From positions 31,444,698 through 31,508,697 of the forward strand of contig CM049397.1 of NCBI GenBank assembly GCA_026929865.2: a stretch of 64,000 nt of DNA, given 5' to 3'. Source of the DNA: Hyperoplus lanceolatus (Eukaryota > Chordata > Actinopteri > Uranoscopiformes > Ammodytidae). The notes below the pieces were generated by a model, which saw only the letters and a program-made list of their open reading frames with translations, was not told the DNA's origin and did no database searches. This document shows, piece after piece, positions 23,783 to 33,400 of this stretch. The position numbers and the translations under genes were made by a program. Each line of letters starts with the position of its first letter. Position 1 is the stretch's first letter.

Positions 23783-25204
23783 TCAGACCTCACCATCCTC
23801 CCTGAATATCACAGAGATATCAGCAGTTTTAGCATCAACAGACTTAACAATGAAGAAATATGGGAAGAGTTTCTCAGTGAAAGTGTCTTTGTGAGTGTAG
23901 ATGTGAGTCATGTCTTCAGGGTGGTAGAAGGACACCTCCCCCCTGTCATAGTCCAGCTGGACTCTGATCCTCTGGAGACTCTTCTTCACTGTGACGGTCT
24001 GACTAGCTCCGTTAGCGTATTTCCCACTGCTATGAAATAAACACCAGATCCCATATTCTGGTGAAGCAAATCTCTCCCCCTTCCTGTCAACTGACTCTTT
24101 AGCCAAACCTATATTCCAGCGAGGATGGTCTCCCACCTCCACCTCCCAGCTGTGTTTCCCTGAGCTGAAGCCTTCAGAGCCAAGAACAACGGCATACTTA
24201 GTGTGTCTCTCTGGATTGTCAGGAAGCTGCAAAGTGTCTCCTAATCTCACACTGGTCAGATCATCAGACAGATAGAGCCAGGGATGTGCAGTGTTTGGGT
24301 CCAGAATGACGGGACTGAAGTGGACCTTCTCCTTCATCTTCTCCCAGACCCTGAAGGACAGGTTGCCCAGGTGTTTGGCCACATCTATCAGAGCTCCAGA
24401 GACCAGCTGTGGATCTGGCATTAAGCTCTTGACTCTGGCTCTGGTCTGAGTGGCTTTATAACTGCTGAGGAATGGCACGTTGTGTTTCTGCAGCTCTTCT
24501 TCAACAGCAGAGATACTGTCTGAGAGATAGGAGATCTGCTCCTCAATCATCTTCATCTCTCTGCCGAGAGTCTTCCCCTTCTGCTCCTCTTCCTCCCTCA
24601 GAGCTGCCAGTCTGGACTCCTCTTCCTCTTTCAGGAACTGCTGGAGCTTGTTGAACTCTGCTCTGATCTGCCTCTCTGTGGACAACAGCTGCTTCTTGGA
24701 GTGTTGAACCACTTCATTGTAGGATTTCTTCACTTGTTTGTATTTGTCCCTCTTGTCCCGTAGAGACTTTAAGTCAGATTTCAGCTGGTCCTTCAGGCCA
24801 CTGACTGCTTGTTCTACAGGAACCACCTTGTGACTCTGGTGGAGAGAAAACTCACAGACAGGACACACAGCTCTCTGCTCATCCTCACAGAACAGTTTAG
24901 GCTCTTCTTGATGTTTACACACCACCTCCAACTTCTTATCTTCCTTTTCACTCTCAGGCGATCCAGTTTTCTGTCTCCCAGCAAAAGAGTCAGCCAACAG
25001 CTTCAGATCAAAGTTTACAAAATGTTCCTTTGAGGATTTCCTTTTACAAATGGGACAGTTTTTGTTTTTAGCTTGTTCCCAGAACGTTTTCAGGCAGCTT
25101 GAACAGAAGCTGTGGTTGCAGCTCAGAGACACAGGATCTCTGAACGTCTCTGAACACACATGGCAGTTCAGGAAACTTTCCACAAGAGCAACTTTCTCAG
25201 CCAT
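23783..25204 (-). CDS. TRIM/B30.2 E3 ubiquitin ligase, gene C (TRIM35/A33-like)
   Basis: An intronless 473-aa TRIM protein with RING, B-box, coiled coil and PRY-SPRY. The RING is nearly identical to gene A. The linker and B-box start (about residues 54-105) come from a more diverged sequence (KRKSSKEHFVNFDLKLLADS). The coiled coil is again near-identical to A and B. In the B-box the first ligands read C-K-H instead of C-D-K-H, one residue shorter than in A and B, which may weaken the first zinc site. SPRY surface positions differ from both sisters. The upstream ISRE-like site is degenerate. Confidence 0.92.
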   Translation of the reverse strand: MAEKVALVESFLNCHVCSETFRDPVSLSCNHSFCSSCLKTFWEQAKNKNCPICKRKSSKEHFVNFDLKLLADSFAGRQKTGSPESEKEDKKLEVVCKHQEEPKLFCEDEQRAVCPVCEFSLHQSHKVVPVEQAVSGLKDQLKSDLKSLRDKRDKYKQVKKSYNEVVQHSKKQLLSTERQIRAEFNKLQQFLKEEEESRLAALREEEEQKGKTLGREMKMIEEQISYLSDSISAVEEELQKHNVPFLSSYKATQTRARVKSLMPDPQLVSGALIDVAKHLGNLSFRVWEKMKEKVHFSPVILDPNTAHPWLYLSDDLTSVRLGDTLQLPDNPERHTKYAVVLGSEGFSSGKHSWEVEVGDHPRWNIGLAKESVDRKGERFASPEYGIWCLFHSSGKYANGASQTVTVKKSLQRIRVQLDYDRGEVSFYHPEDMTHIYTHKDTFTEKLFPYFFIVKSVDAKTADISVIFREDGEV

Positions 25205-25352
25205 TTGATATTGGATTTATCTTTCAGTAGCAGGACTCACCAAGTTACAGTCTCTTCACTTTTCAACTCAATATATTCCAGATTGGTGTTTTCCAGCAGA
25301 GATGTCACTCCCTGTAATGGCAACTCCGTACTGATCAACAATGTCAAAATCT

Positions 25353-25364
25353 ACTTTCATTCTC
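25353..25364 (-). promoter_or_regulatory. Degenerate ISRE-like site upstream of TRIM gene C
   Basis: The minus strand reads GAGAATGAAAGT: one GAAA half is intact, the other is GAGA. It lies 149 bp before the ATG, at the homologous place to the good sites of genes A and B. Confidence 0.4.
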
Positions 25365-25469
25365 ATTCACCTCAGTCACGTGGTAAATTATTAACACCAG
25401 GAGGTGCTGCTATGTCAGGTTGTCACCAGCAGTTGGTGGTGTCCGGATATCTATCGGAGTGAAATATTG

Positions 25470-25974
25470 CACCTTTATTTTAGGGACACTTTACTAGTAG
25501 CTATTAGGTTATGTAGGAAGACAAACACAAATGGTGAAACCAGTAAAATATCTGTTTCATGCTTTTGTTTCACTAAATAAAGAAGGAAAAGTCTCTTAAA
25601 ATAACAGCAACCAGGAGTGGTGGCGGAGTGACACACAACCAGTTTTACAGCATTGTTATTTTTTGAGTCACTGTAACAGGAAACATGCTCTGCTCATCGG
25701 TTGGTATTACTGTTTATGTTACCCAGTTGACCTAAATACTTAACTCTCTCTGTTTAACCTATTCTTATCGCAAGACAAAGACACAATATATAGCCCACAC
25801 ACATATTGTGTCTTGTATAACTAATTTGCATTATATTTGCAAAAGCATGAGCTGGCAAATAAATGGCTTTACACCCGTGTACTTCTTTTAAAGACACTAT
25901 TTTCACATATACAAATAAGAATGTAGGCCTAGAACGTTTTTAACCCTTAAAATAAAAAAAATCTCTGGAGCCTG
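25470..25974. other. Intergenic right of the TRIM block
   Basis: AT-rich, no gene or clear repeat recognised. Similarity to the other TRIM upstream flanks ends at about 25,460. Confidence 0.5.
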
Positions 25975-26490
25975 GTGATCCTGCCCAAGAAGATCACATG
26001 GACAGTATTTGCGAAGTTGTGGTTGAGAGAGGGGTCGCAGTTCGGTGGGCTGAGGATCTCATCACTGCTTTTATGGTTATTGGTCTCTGACCTTCAGCAC
26101 TCACTGGAACCGTTCACAGCCGAGTGTGAAGCAGCTGGGATAAGGATCAGCACCTCTAAATGTGAGGCCTTGGTTCTCAGTAGGAAACCAATGGGTTGCT
26201 TACTCCGCGTAGGGAATGAGTCCTTAAGCCAAAGGAAGGAGTTCAAGTACCTCAGGTTCTGCTTCGCAAGTTACGGAACAATGGAGTGTGAGATCGTCCG
26301 GAGAATCGGAGCAGCTGGGGCGATATTGCATGGTCTGCTGCACTGTTGTGATGAAAAGAGAGCCGATTCGGAAGGCAAAGCTCTCGATCTACCGGTCAAT
26401 CTTTGTTCCTACCCTCACCTATAGTCAGAAAGGCTGGGTCATGAACAAAAGAACTAGATCTTGGCATATTAAAATGCAACCTGGCTTCAC
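25975..26490 (+). mobile_element. LINE reverse-transcriptase fragment (non-LTR retrotransposon)
   Basis: The translation contains AECEAAGIRISTSKCEALVL and EFKYLRFCFASYGTMECEI, then in a second frame RKAKLSIYRSIFVPTLTYSQ. This is the 3' half of a reverse transcriptase common in fish non-LTR elements (Rex1/CR1/L2-like or a relative; family not certain). The segment that should carry the FADD catalytic motif before DLQHSLE is shortened (ISSLLLWLLVSDLQ), and the reading frame changes once near 26,335. A dead, moderately old copy. Confidence 0.85.
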
Positions 26491-26954
26491 CAAGTGTTCA
26501 GTAATTTGTTGTGAACTCCGTTGACATCAGATTCAATTGACTTCCTTTCGTAAATCACAGGCTGACATTTAATGTAGTGACCAGCAGGTAGTGTATGTGA
26601 TGCATTAAAAGGTTTAACTTTCCACATGAAGTGACTTAAGACTCTTGATTAAAAAAAAAAGTTTATTTTGAATTGAAAATGGCTTTTTTTACAACAAACG
26701 TGTTCAAGCATAACATTTCTCAAATATCTAAATGAAAACATGCGCTCCAAAAGACAGTGTAAAACTTGTGCATAGAAATAAATTATAATCCACAAAATCA
26801 ACTTGGTGGCCACAAAACGTTTCCTTTAAAAGAACACATGCACTTAAAATGTGAATAACATAACAAAAATGTAAATATATACAGAATAAATACATGACCA
26901 AATATAACTTGTCAAAAAATGAGAACAAAGAACCAGTTTCCTCAGCTTCCACCA
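26491..26954 (-). other. 3' flank / 3' UTR of the SDR gene
   Basis: Non-coding. 26,662-26,667 is TTTATT, i.e. AATAAA on the minus strand, about 290 bp after the stop codon at 26955-26957. It is therefore a good candidate poly(A) signal for the SDR gene. The rest up to the LINE fragment shows nothing recognisable. Confidence 0.5.
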
Positions 26955-27214
26955 TCAAGCCGCTTTCACCAGCCTCTCACTGGCCTCCCACAGTTTCTTT
27001 GCCACACCAGCGTCCCTTGCGAAAGGACGCAGAGTAGCAGGTCGACAGTCCACAAAGTATCCCCCGCTGTGTTTGGCAGCTTCGTCCGTCACAGCGCAGT
27101 AAACGACAGTCTGAGCTCCAATCTCAGGCGACACATAGAACATCCACATGACCACCTGCATCAGCATCCGGTACAGGAAGGAGTAGTGGCTCGTCCAACC
27201 ACTCTGGACAAAAC
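26955..27214 (-). CDS. SDR gene exon 4
   Basis: The C-terminal exon: [20 protein letters not shown] to [19 protein letters not shown] and the stop. The [10 protein letters not shown] and GGYFVDCR segments are typical of RDH/DHRS13 proteins. Confidence 0.92.
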
Positions 27215-29308
27215 CTGGATACAACATATGAAAGCAGAGATATTAGGATAGATTATTAATGTCAGGAAGATACATTGTGCATGTTAGGGGGGGGGTGGGG
27301 CAATTTAAATCAAATCTTCTGCCTCGGATAATGCTCTAAATGCTTTTAACACTTGTACTTCAGGACTACCTGTTGAAACTGGACGTGCTCCAAAGCTTGT
27401 TAATAATAGATTGTTTTTCCAAAAAAAGACAAAATCAGCCCAAAACAGAAAAACACCTGGTGGTTATTCTTTGTATGTTTTCTTGTAAGTTGGTTCTTTT
27501 TTAATATTTAATTTCATTTCATTTTTTAAACCTCTTACCGGGATGCACAGCGTAGGTGGTCACCCCTTTCCCCTCGGTGATGCGAGCCAGTTCATGGCTG
27601 AAGTAGATGTTGGCCAGCTTGCTGCGGCAGTGGGTGAAGAAGGGCAGCAGGTTGTAGTTGAGGTCCTGGAAGTCTAGTTTCTGGTATTTGTAGGTGGAGC
27701 ATGTGAGAGTGACCACCCGGCTGGGAGCGCACTCCCTCAGGCGAGGCAGAAGCAGATTGGTCAGGAGGAAGTGACCCAAGTGGTTGACCCCAAAACACAT
27801 GCTGAAGCCATCCTCCGTCCAGTCCAGGACACTGGGCATTCCTGGAGAAGAGGGTAGAGAAGAGAGGCTTTTCACCATTGGATCACACATTGAAATTAAA
27901 ACGATGATGTGGGCTCCCAGAATGAATTAAAAGACGACAAACGATGGTAATGCATCAAGTAAAACACTCCATCAGTAAACTGTCCAATAAAAATGGCTAA
28001 AGAATTGAAGAAAAGTTGTAGATTTGGTCCTTTGTTGAGTATTCGCAGGAGCAGGGCAGTGTACAGCATGTTGGTTTGACTTCAAGTAAACAACAGTCGC
28101 GGCAGGGATAAAATAACATGTCACCTCATGCAACAGTATAACAAACAAAGGTCAAGTCAATTTTTGATTCATATATTCCAAATTAAATAAAGGATGATAC
28201 AAATCTTACTTGTTGATCTCAAAATCAGGATGTGTACTGTGAACCCTATCTGAAGGTCTCACATCAAACTATGTCCATTTAATTAATAGAACACAAAATC
28301 GACTAATTTGCCTTATAGATGGCAAGGAAAAACAATATTTTAAGCTCATCAACCAAGGAACACTTTTCCTCTCCTTCCTTCCTTCTTGTTGATAACATTA
28401 ATGACACCCTCACCCACCTGCATTATTGATGAGGATGTCCAGCCTCTTCTCCCTCTGGAGGAAGCTCTTACAGAAGTCCCGTACAGAGCGCAGGTTGGCC
28501 AGGTCCAGCTCCATGTGAAGCACATTGAGGCTGTGGCTCTTGAACTTGATCTCCCTCACTGCCTTCTCTGCCTTGTCCACGTCTCTGCAGGCGATGATGA
28601 CACGCGCGCCTCTCATCGCCAAGGCAATGGCCGACTCCTTGCCAATGCCAGAATTCCCTCCTGCAAAAAAATTCAACTTGAAATAAACTACAGCGACCGT
28701 GAGGATTAAAATAACATGTCGCCCCGTGCACCATATGACATACAAAGAACAAGTCAGTGATGAATTTATTCTACGTTTCAAGATACAGGTCAAAATTATG
28801 AGATACAAAAAAATGTAAATTACGAGATAGAAATTAGATCAAATGTTTTATTAATAAAAAAATTAATTATGTATCAGAAAAGTCATGATGTCATTAGAAA
28901 GTAATTAGATAAAAAGTCAAGATGATGTGATAGAAATTTCATAAATATAAGATTAAAAGTCATCACTTTTTTGCCTTCGACTTAGCGTGGGAATACTTTT
29001 ATGATCAAGAATCAATTTTAATATTTTATTTTTTTATTTTACTGTAGGAAATTGACTTCCATATCCTGGTGAATTCAACACAATGGCAGAGACATAAACA
29101 TTAAGAAGACCGTAATCATCATATCCCATTAACAATATTTGCTTGGGTTGTTGCTGAAATAAACTAGACACTTTTACTATTATTTACCTGTAATAATGAC
29201 TGTTTTGCCATCGAGTCTTTTCAGATCGGTGCAATATCTCCTCTTTTTCAACCACTTCAGAATGAAAAAAGTAACTAGAGACGCGATGATAGTGTAGAGA
29301 AAATACAT
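26955..29308 (-). CDS. Short-chain dehydrogenase/reductase, DHRS13/RDH-like (4 exons)
   Basis: A complete four-exon gene: 29308-29188, 28660-28418, 27841-27539, 27214-26955, adding up to 927 nt (308 aa). The N-terminus [20 protein letters not shown] followed by KKRR looks like a membrane anchor of the ER type. The cofactor motif TGGNSGIG, the ACR segment and the NNAG motif of classical SDRs are all present. Family members reduce retinal or oxidise retinol and related lipids with NADP(H). DHRS13-like is preferred because of CAPSRVV and the KLDF..L segment. Odd: the YxxxK motif reads HCRSK, with His for the catalytic Tyr, and the catalytic Ser aligns with Cys (TCS). Lys and the NNAG Asn remain. 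It may be a pseudoenzyme. Head-to-head with the susd2-like gene. Confidence 0.9.
27539..27841 (-). CDS. SDR gene exon 3 (active-site exon)
   Basis: 303 nt with [48 protein letters not shown] and YAVHPG. It carries the region where SDRs have catalytic Ser and Tyr-x3-Lys. Here these read Cys and His-x3-Lys; the His codon is CAC, one transition from TAC. Confidence 0.9.
28418..28660 (-). CDS. SDR gene exon 2
   Basis: 243 nt encoding [31 protein letters not shown], and ends with LDILINNAG. Contains the rest of the Rossmann glycine motif and the NNAG loop. The acceptor TTTGCAG and donor GTGGGT are good. Confidence 0.92.
29188..29308 (-). CDS. SDR gene exon 1
   Basis: Encodes the start Met, the hydrophobic anchor and the strand leading into the glycine-rich motif (DGKTVIITG). 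The donor on the minus strand is GTAAAT. The ATG was chosen because it gives the usual short N-terminal membrane segment followed by basic residues. Confidence 0.88.
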
Positions 29309-29615
29309 TTCTCTTCTAGTACTGTTGATTTTAAGACCTTTAATTTGTTGTCATAAAACAGCTTCTGATGCTGATGTGTGAATGTGAGTCCAGAGCTAAC
29401 GTCAGCTAGCTTGTTAGCTTGCTATTTTACGTCCAAAATACGTCAATTTTCCAAACTCCATTCCAGATAATGTCTCGGTAAACGTGGTTAAGAAGATCCG
29501 GGGACGAATGGAACACACCAAGTGATTGTTATTTTTTCTTAAATTGAACAAACCCCCATCTAATTCATTCCACTATATTCCTTCACTTTGCAGGGGATGT
29601 GGAGTGACATGATGT

Positions 29616-29627
29616 GCGCATGCGCGT
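29616..29627. promoter_or_regulatory. NRF1-like site
   Basis: TGCGCATGCGCG, a match to the NRF1 consensus YGCGCAYGCGCR, about 310 bp before the SDR ATG and 370 bp before the susd2-like ATG. Confidence 0.65.
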
Positions 29628-29649
29628 ATTGTCAGTTGACAGTTCGAGG

Positions 29650-29659
29650 TCTCGCGAGA
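29650..29659. promoter_or_regulatory. TCTCGCGAGA palindrome (BANP/Kaiso-type motif)
   Basis: A perfect 10-bp palindrome, known as a strong CpG-promoter element in vertebrates, 22 bp from the NRF1-like site. Confidence 0.65.
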
Positions 29660-29998
29660 GTTTAGTTCAGCATAGATAAACACAGGCGTGAACGGTTAAA
29701 TAACAATACTATCTGAAAAGACTGACAAACTAGACTGACACACTCTTATAATGCGTCAATGCTGTACACCGGGTGCGTTTGTAAAGTGTGTCGGTAGTAC
29801 GCCTGAAGAATTTTTTGTTTTTTTTAAACCTTCCTCCGTAAACTAAATTAAATCTAGTAGTAGGCTAATTCCTAACTTCTACTGTTTGCTTTTTGGGTGA
29901 CCTTTAATACACTGCTCTCAACTCAATAAACCACCTGTCATGGTGTAACTCATGCATGCATATTCGTGCAGTGTTATTTTGCTCTCTATCAGATAAAC

Positions 29999-30071
29999 AT
30001 GAAGGCACACTTGAGAGAGACCATATTCCTCTGTGGGCTCTGTGTTCTTATTTGCTCATCTAAATCAGCTG
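29999..30071 (+). CDS. susd2: susd2-like exon 1 (signal peptide)
   Basis: Encodes MKAHLRETIFLCGLCVLICS followed by SKSA, a clear signal peptide. The donor GTAAGT is at 30072. Phase 1, joining to Ala-Gln-Thr-Cys of the next exon. Confidence 0.8.
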
Positions 30072-30375
30072 GTAAGTCACATTCAAAAATGTTATCGATT
30101 AAAGATAAGTATGAGCTGCTTTCAACTTTAAATTTAGATTCCAATGCTTGTGTGCAGTTTTGCATTGAAGAAATCAATTCGTATTTTTTTTTTCTATAAT
30201 CGATACACGTATTGGTTACTTTTTGTTTTATAAAACAAAGGATGCAATGTGGAAGGTTAAGTTCATAAATGTAATTTAATCCAATGCAATTAATTAATTT
30301 CCTTAATGAGAGCATTATAGGCTATTTGTATCATATATGTATATGATGATGTAACTTTTGTTTGTTCTTCCTCAG

Positions 30376-30576
30376 CTCAAACCTGCAGAGGTAAATGTGG
30401 AGACACACTGGTGGAATGCTCCTGCCATCCGACCTGTGTGTCTCTGCTGAACTGCTGTGCCGACTACACAGTCAGTGCTGTGTCCAGCTGAGGCCTCACT
30501 CCAGCTCCATGCTGGGTGGAAGAGCGCTCACAATCCTTGGGTTGGTGATTCATCCCGGTGGGCGTCTTCTCTGCAG
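30376..30576 (+). CDS. susd2: susd2-like exon 2 (somatomedin-B domain, frame-disrupted)
   Basis: Starts QTCRGKCGDTLVECSCHPTC and continues VSLLNCCADYT in one frame. From about 30,470 the family match (QLRPHSSSMLGGRA) is in another frame, and the first frame hits TGA at 30,489-30,491. The change is equivalent to two extra bases or one missing base. Confidence 0.75.
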
Positions 30577-31256
30577 GTCTGTGTCTATGTTGAGCACACA
30601 CTGAATGTCATGTTAATGTATTGCACACTCAGATCATGATGGGATATTTCCATTACAGGGATGAATGTGGAATATCAAAAGTATATAATATTCATAGGTT
30701 TTTTTTGCAATTATATTTCTGTCCCAATGCAATATTTTTTTTCCCACTTAAAGATGTGCATCCTGGAGAAAAAAAGATGTCTTTTGTAATATCAGGAGAT
30801 TACACTTCAATGTTAATAAAAAAAAGTCTGTCATTGTGATATCAAGAAAAAACATGTCAGTTAAGTCTATCTTTCATAATAGTGTCACAAAATAAGTAGA
30901 ACTGGTGAACAGGTGCAACTTGATTAATAAGACTGCTTTTCACCATTTGTACTGTATTTAAATTAGGAAACATGTTATCTATAGAAGGAAGAAGATGATT
31001 GGCTGCTTTTGAAGTTATGTATTCTATTCTGTGACATTGCAGTATCACTATAATTCCAGTTTATTCAATAGTTCAACCTACATATTTCATTACCATTTTT
31101 TCTGATGTGTTATCAGTGATTGATTATCATTTAAACCTGAACATTTTAAACTTGAGAAAGACTGAACCTTTTTATTTTGCCAGCCATAGAATACGTTTTT
31201 ACAGAAGAGAAATAGTTTTAAGAACAAAGTGGTAGTTAGATTTTTTTCTGTTGCAG

Positions 31257-31364
31257 GTTCAAAGGCGAGATTGTACGAGAAGGGTTTATTAACGCTGCAG
31301 GCCAAGGCCACTGTATCACTCCTCTACTGTACGAGACGGGTTGGATCCCGTTTGCATTCACTGA
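31257..31364 (+). CDS. susd2: susd2-like exon 3 (end uncertain)
   Basis: After TTGCAG it encodes FKGEIVREGFINAAGQGHCI then TPLLYETGWIPF, matching the SUSD2 region after somatomedin-B. Similarity fades after IPF and no good donor is seen, so the right end is approximate. Confidence 0.65.
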
Positions 31365-32001
31365 AGTCAAATCAAGTGTATTGATAGACATCGTTCCACA
31401 CATAGACATGTCACAACATGCTCAATAAATAGTAAAAATGGCTAAAAAAAGGATAAAACTGATAATCAAGCACAATATTGAAGCAATGTAATGATGGTGG
31501 TTTATTAAGACCTAATTCATCTGGTTATTGGAATCTTATGTTGGATGTTATGTTCATTGGTTGCTCAGTTATCTTGATCCGGTGTGTGGTTACATTAATA
31601 TCTGAATTTTAAAAAAATCAAACGTTTTACTCCTAAATGGAAGAAAGTGTGAAAAGTTTCTCCATGTTTGTTTTGTATTTTGGGAGTTAACTGTTGATAA
31701 TGTCTGTCACAATAATTTTGGACATGGTAAGGATATAATGTATTCCTTACCATCAAACACACATACTACCTTTTTATACGTGAACACTTGAATATGGGGT
31801 AAAGCTGAGACTGAAAAAAAGCACACTCACAATCTGCATGAAATAGCGTCAGAGATTGTTTATCTGTATTTAACTGCCTGAGATCATACAATTGACTACA
31901 CGCACTCCAGAGACCATAAACGCAACAGCAAGCTGCAGACTGATGTGAGAAAAACCAATGTTAAGCCAGTGTTCAGTTTTTTTGAAAAATCTGCCTCACA
32001 G
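31365..32001 (+). other. Gap where NIDO-like/AMOP exons of susd2 should be
   Basis: 640 bp with no recognisable coding content. In SUSD2 proteins about 275 residues, including the Cys-rich AMOP domain, are encoded between the flanking exons. Confidence 0.6.
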
Positions 32002-32145
32002 GTGTTGTCTTCGGGGATCCTCATTTCATAACGTTGGACGGCCTGGGCTACACTTTCAACAGCAAAGGAGAGTTCCATCTTGTGTCTGCGCCAGACAGAG
32101 AGCTGAGTGTTCAGGTCAGAACAGAACAAGTGAAACTCAAGAATG
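32002..32145 (+). CDS. susd2: susd2-like exon, VWD domain part 1
   Basis: 144 nt encoding VVFGDPHFITLDGLGYTFNS and KGEFHLVSAPDREL. GDPHF is the signature start of a von Willebrand D domain. The acceptor is CTCACAG, the donor GTGAGT at 32146. Confidence 0.82.
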
Positions 32146-32792
32146 GTGAGTCCACACATCACATGAGAAAGCCCCTCTGTGTCCCCCTCTATTATCCCCA
32201 TGCCACTACTGTATACATGCACTTTCTAGCTTAAATTTTTTTATTTTATTTTATTTTTTTACTTGAGCATACAATTTTATGGTTTCGATTTGTGTTGTTC
32301 TTCAGCGACATGTTTCTAGATTGGTTTCCTCCCTGTGGAGTGCGCCCCAGACATATTGACCTTGGTATCTTTCTTGCCAACTTTTATTTGTCTTATTTTG
32401 CTTGCACCATTCTCTTTTAGAAGCGTTTTGAACTTAAAGCTCCATCTCATCTTTTCGTTCACAAGTGATGTCAGGTCCTCGTGTGAGCTGAACATGTTTG
32501 CGCGGAACGCTGACAGCTTATTTCCTCAGTTCCCTCCCCAGTTTTCTCGCTCTGTATCTCTCCTCCGGGGTCAGAGGCAGTGAAGAAGAACAGATGTTAA
32601 CCTCATTGTTTTGAATGTCCTCCAAGCTATCACACAACAGCCAATAACTGTCACTAATACTCCCCTCATTAGATCAGTCAACATCTGGATGAAGCCGCTA
32701 TTGACTTCACAATACTATATGCATTATCACACAACTACATATATGTAACAATGTGCTGTTAATGTTGACCACTAATGGTACTTTGGTTAAAG

Positions 32793-32930
32793 CCACGTGG
32801 CTGTCATCCGTGGCCATGAAGGAGAAGGCCTCTGATGTCATCCAGGTGCGTCTAATGGAGGGACAACTTCAGGTGCAGAGGAACCAAAAGGTGCTATCAT
32901 TCACCGAGCAAACATGGATGGACCTCCATG
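32793..32930 (+). CDS. susd2: susd2-like exon, VWD domain part 2
   Basis: 138 nt encoding ATWLSSVAMKEKASDVIQVR and QKVLSFTEQTWMDLH, a close match to the SUSD2 VWD segment. The acceptor AAAG has a poor pyrimidine tract; the donor is GTGAGA. Confidence 0.8.
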
Positions 32931-33334
32931 GTGAGATGATTGACTAGCCACACACTATAATAATATCAATAACTTTGACTGCAGGAGGACTTCACTCCTT
33001 GAAATACTGTAATCTGGAGTCAGTAACACTTAAGTCACTCTTTTCTAAATTGTGTTTTGTTTATTTGTCTGGTAAAGATCGTGCGACCATAAGAAGCTCA
33101 TAACCTTCATTTGTGTTTATGATTAAAAAATGATGGGATTCTCTATTTTCTTTTACAACCTTAGTTTATTGATTCTGCACAGCAAAATGTTGTGGCAGTT
33201 ACTGCATTGACATCTACTAAAGTTGTCTTATACCAGTCAGTGTGTATTGTTAAAGTTGTAAGGGTTGGTATATGTTGGTGTATTTAACACATAGATGAAA
33301 TAAAAGAATGAATAAGGGTACTAGAAATGGAAGC

Positions 33335-33339
<5 letters not shown>

Positions 33340-33393
<54 letters not shown>
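33340..33393. repeat. (TC)27 microsatellite forming a splice pyrimidine tract
   Basis: A pure TC run ending 7 bases before the acceptor of the exon at 33401, so it serves as, or has expanded, the polypyrimidine tract. Confidence 0.95.
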
Positions 33394-33396
<3 letters not shown>

Positions 33397-33400
33397 CTAG

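Larger units (their letters stand above)
29309..29998. promoter_or_regulatory. Shared promoter region between SDR and susd2-like genes
   Basis: 690 bp separate two divergent start codons. The CpG-containing core near 29,610-29,660 has an NRF1-like palindrome and a TCTCGCGAGA motif. No TATA box is obvious next to either. A housekeeping-type bidirectional promoter is inferred. Confidence 0.6.
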
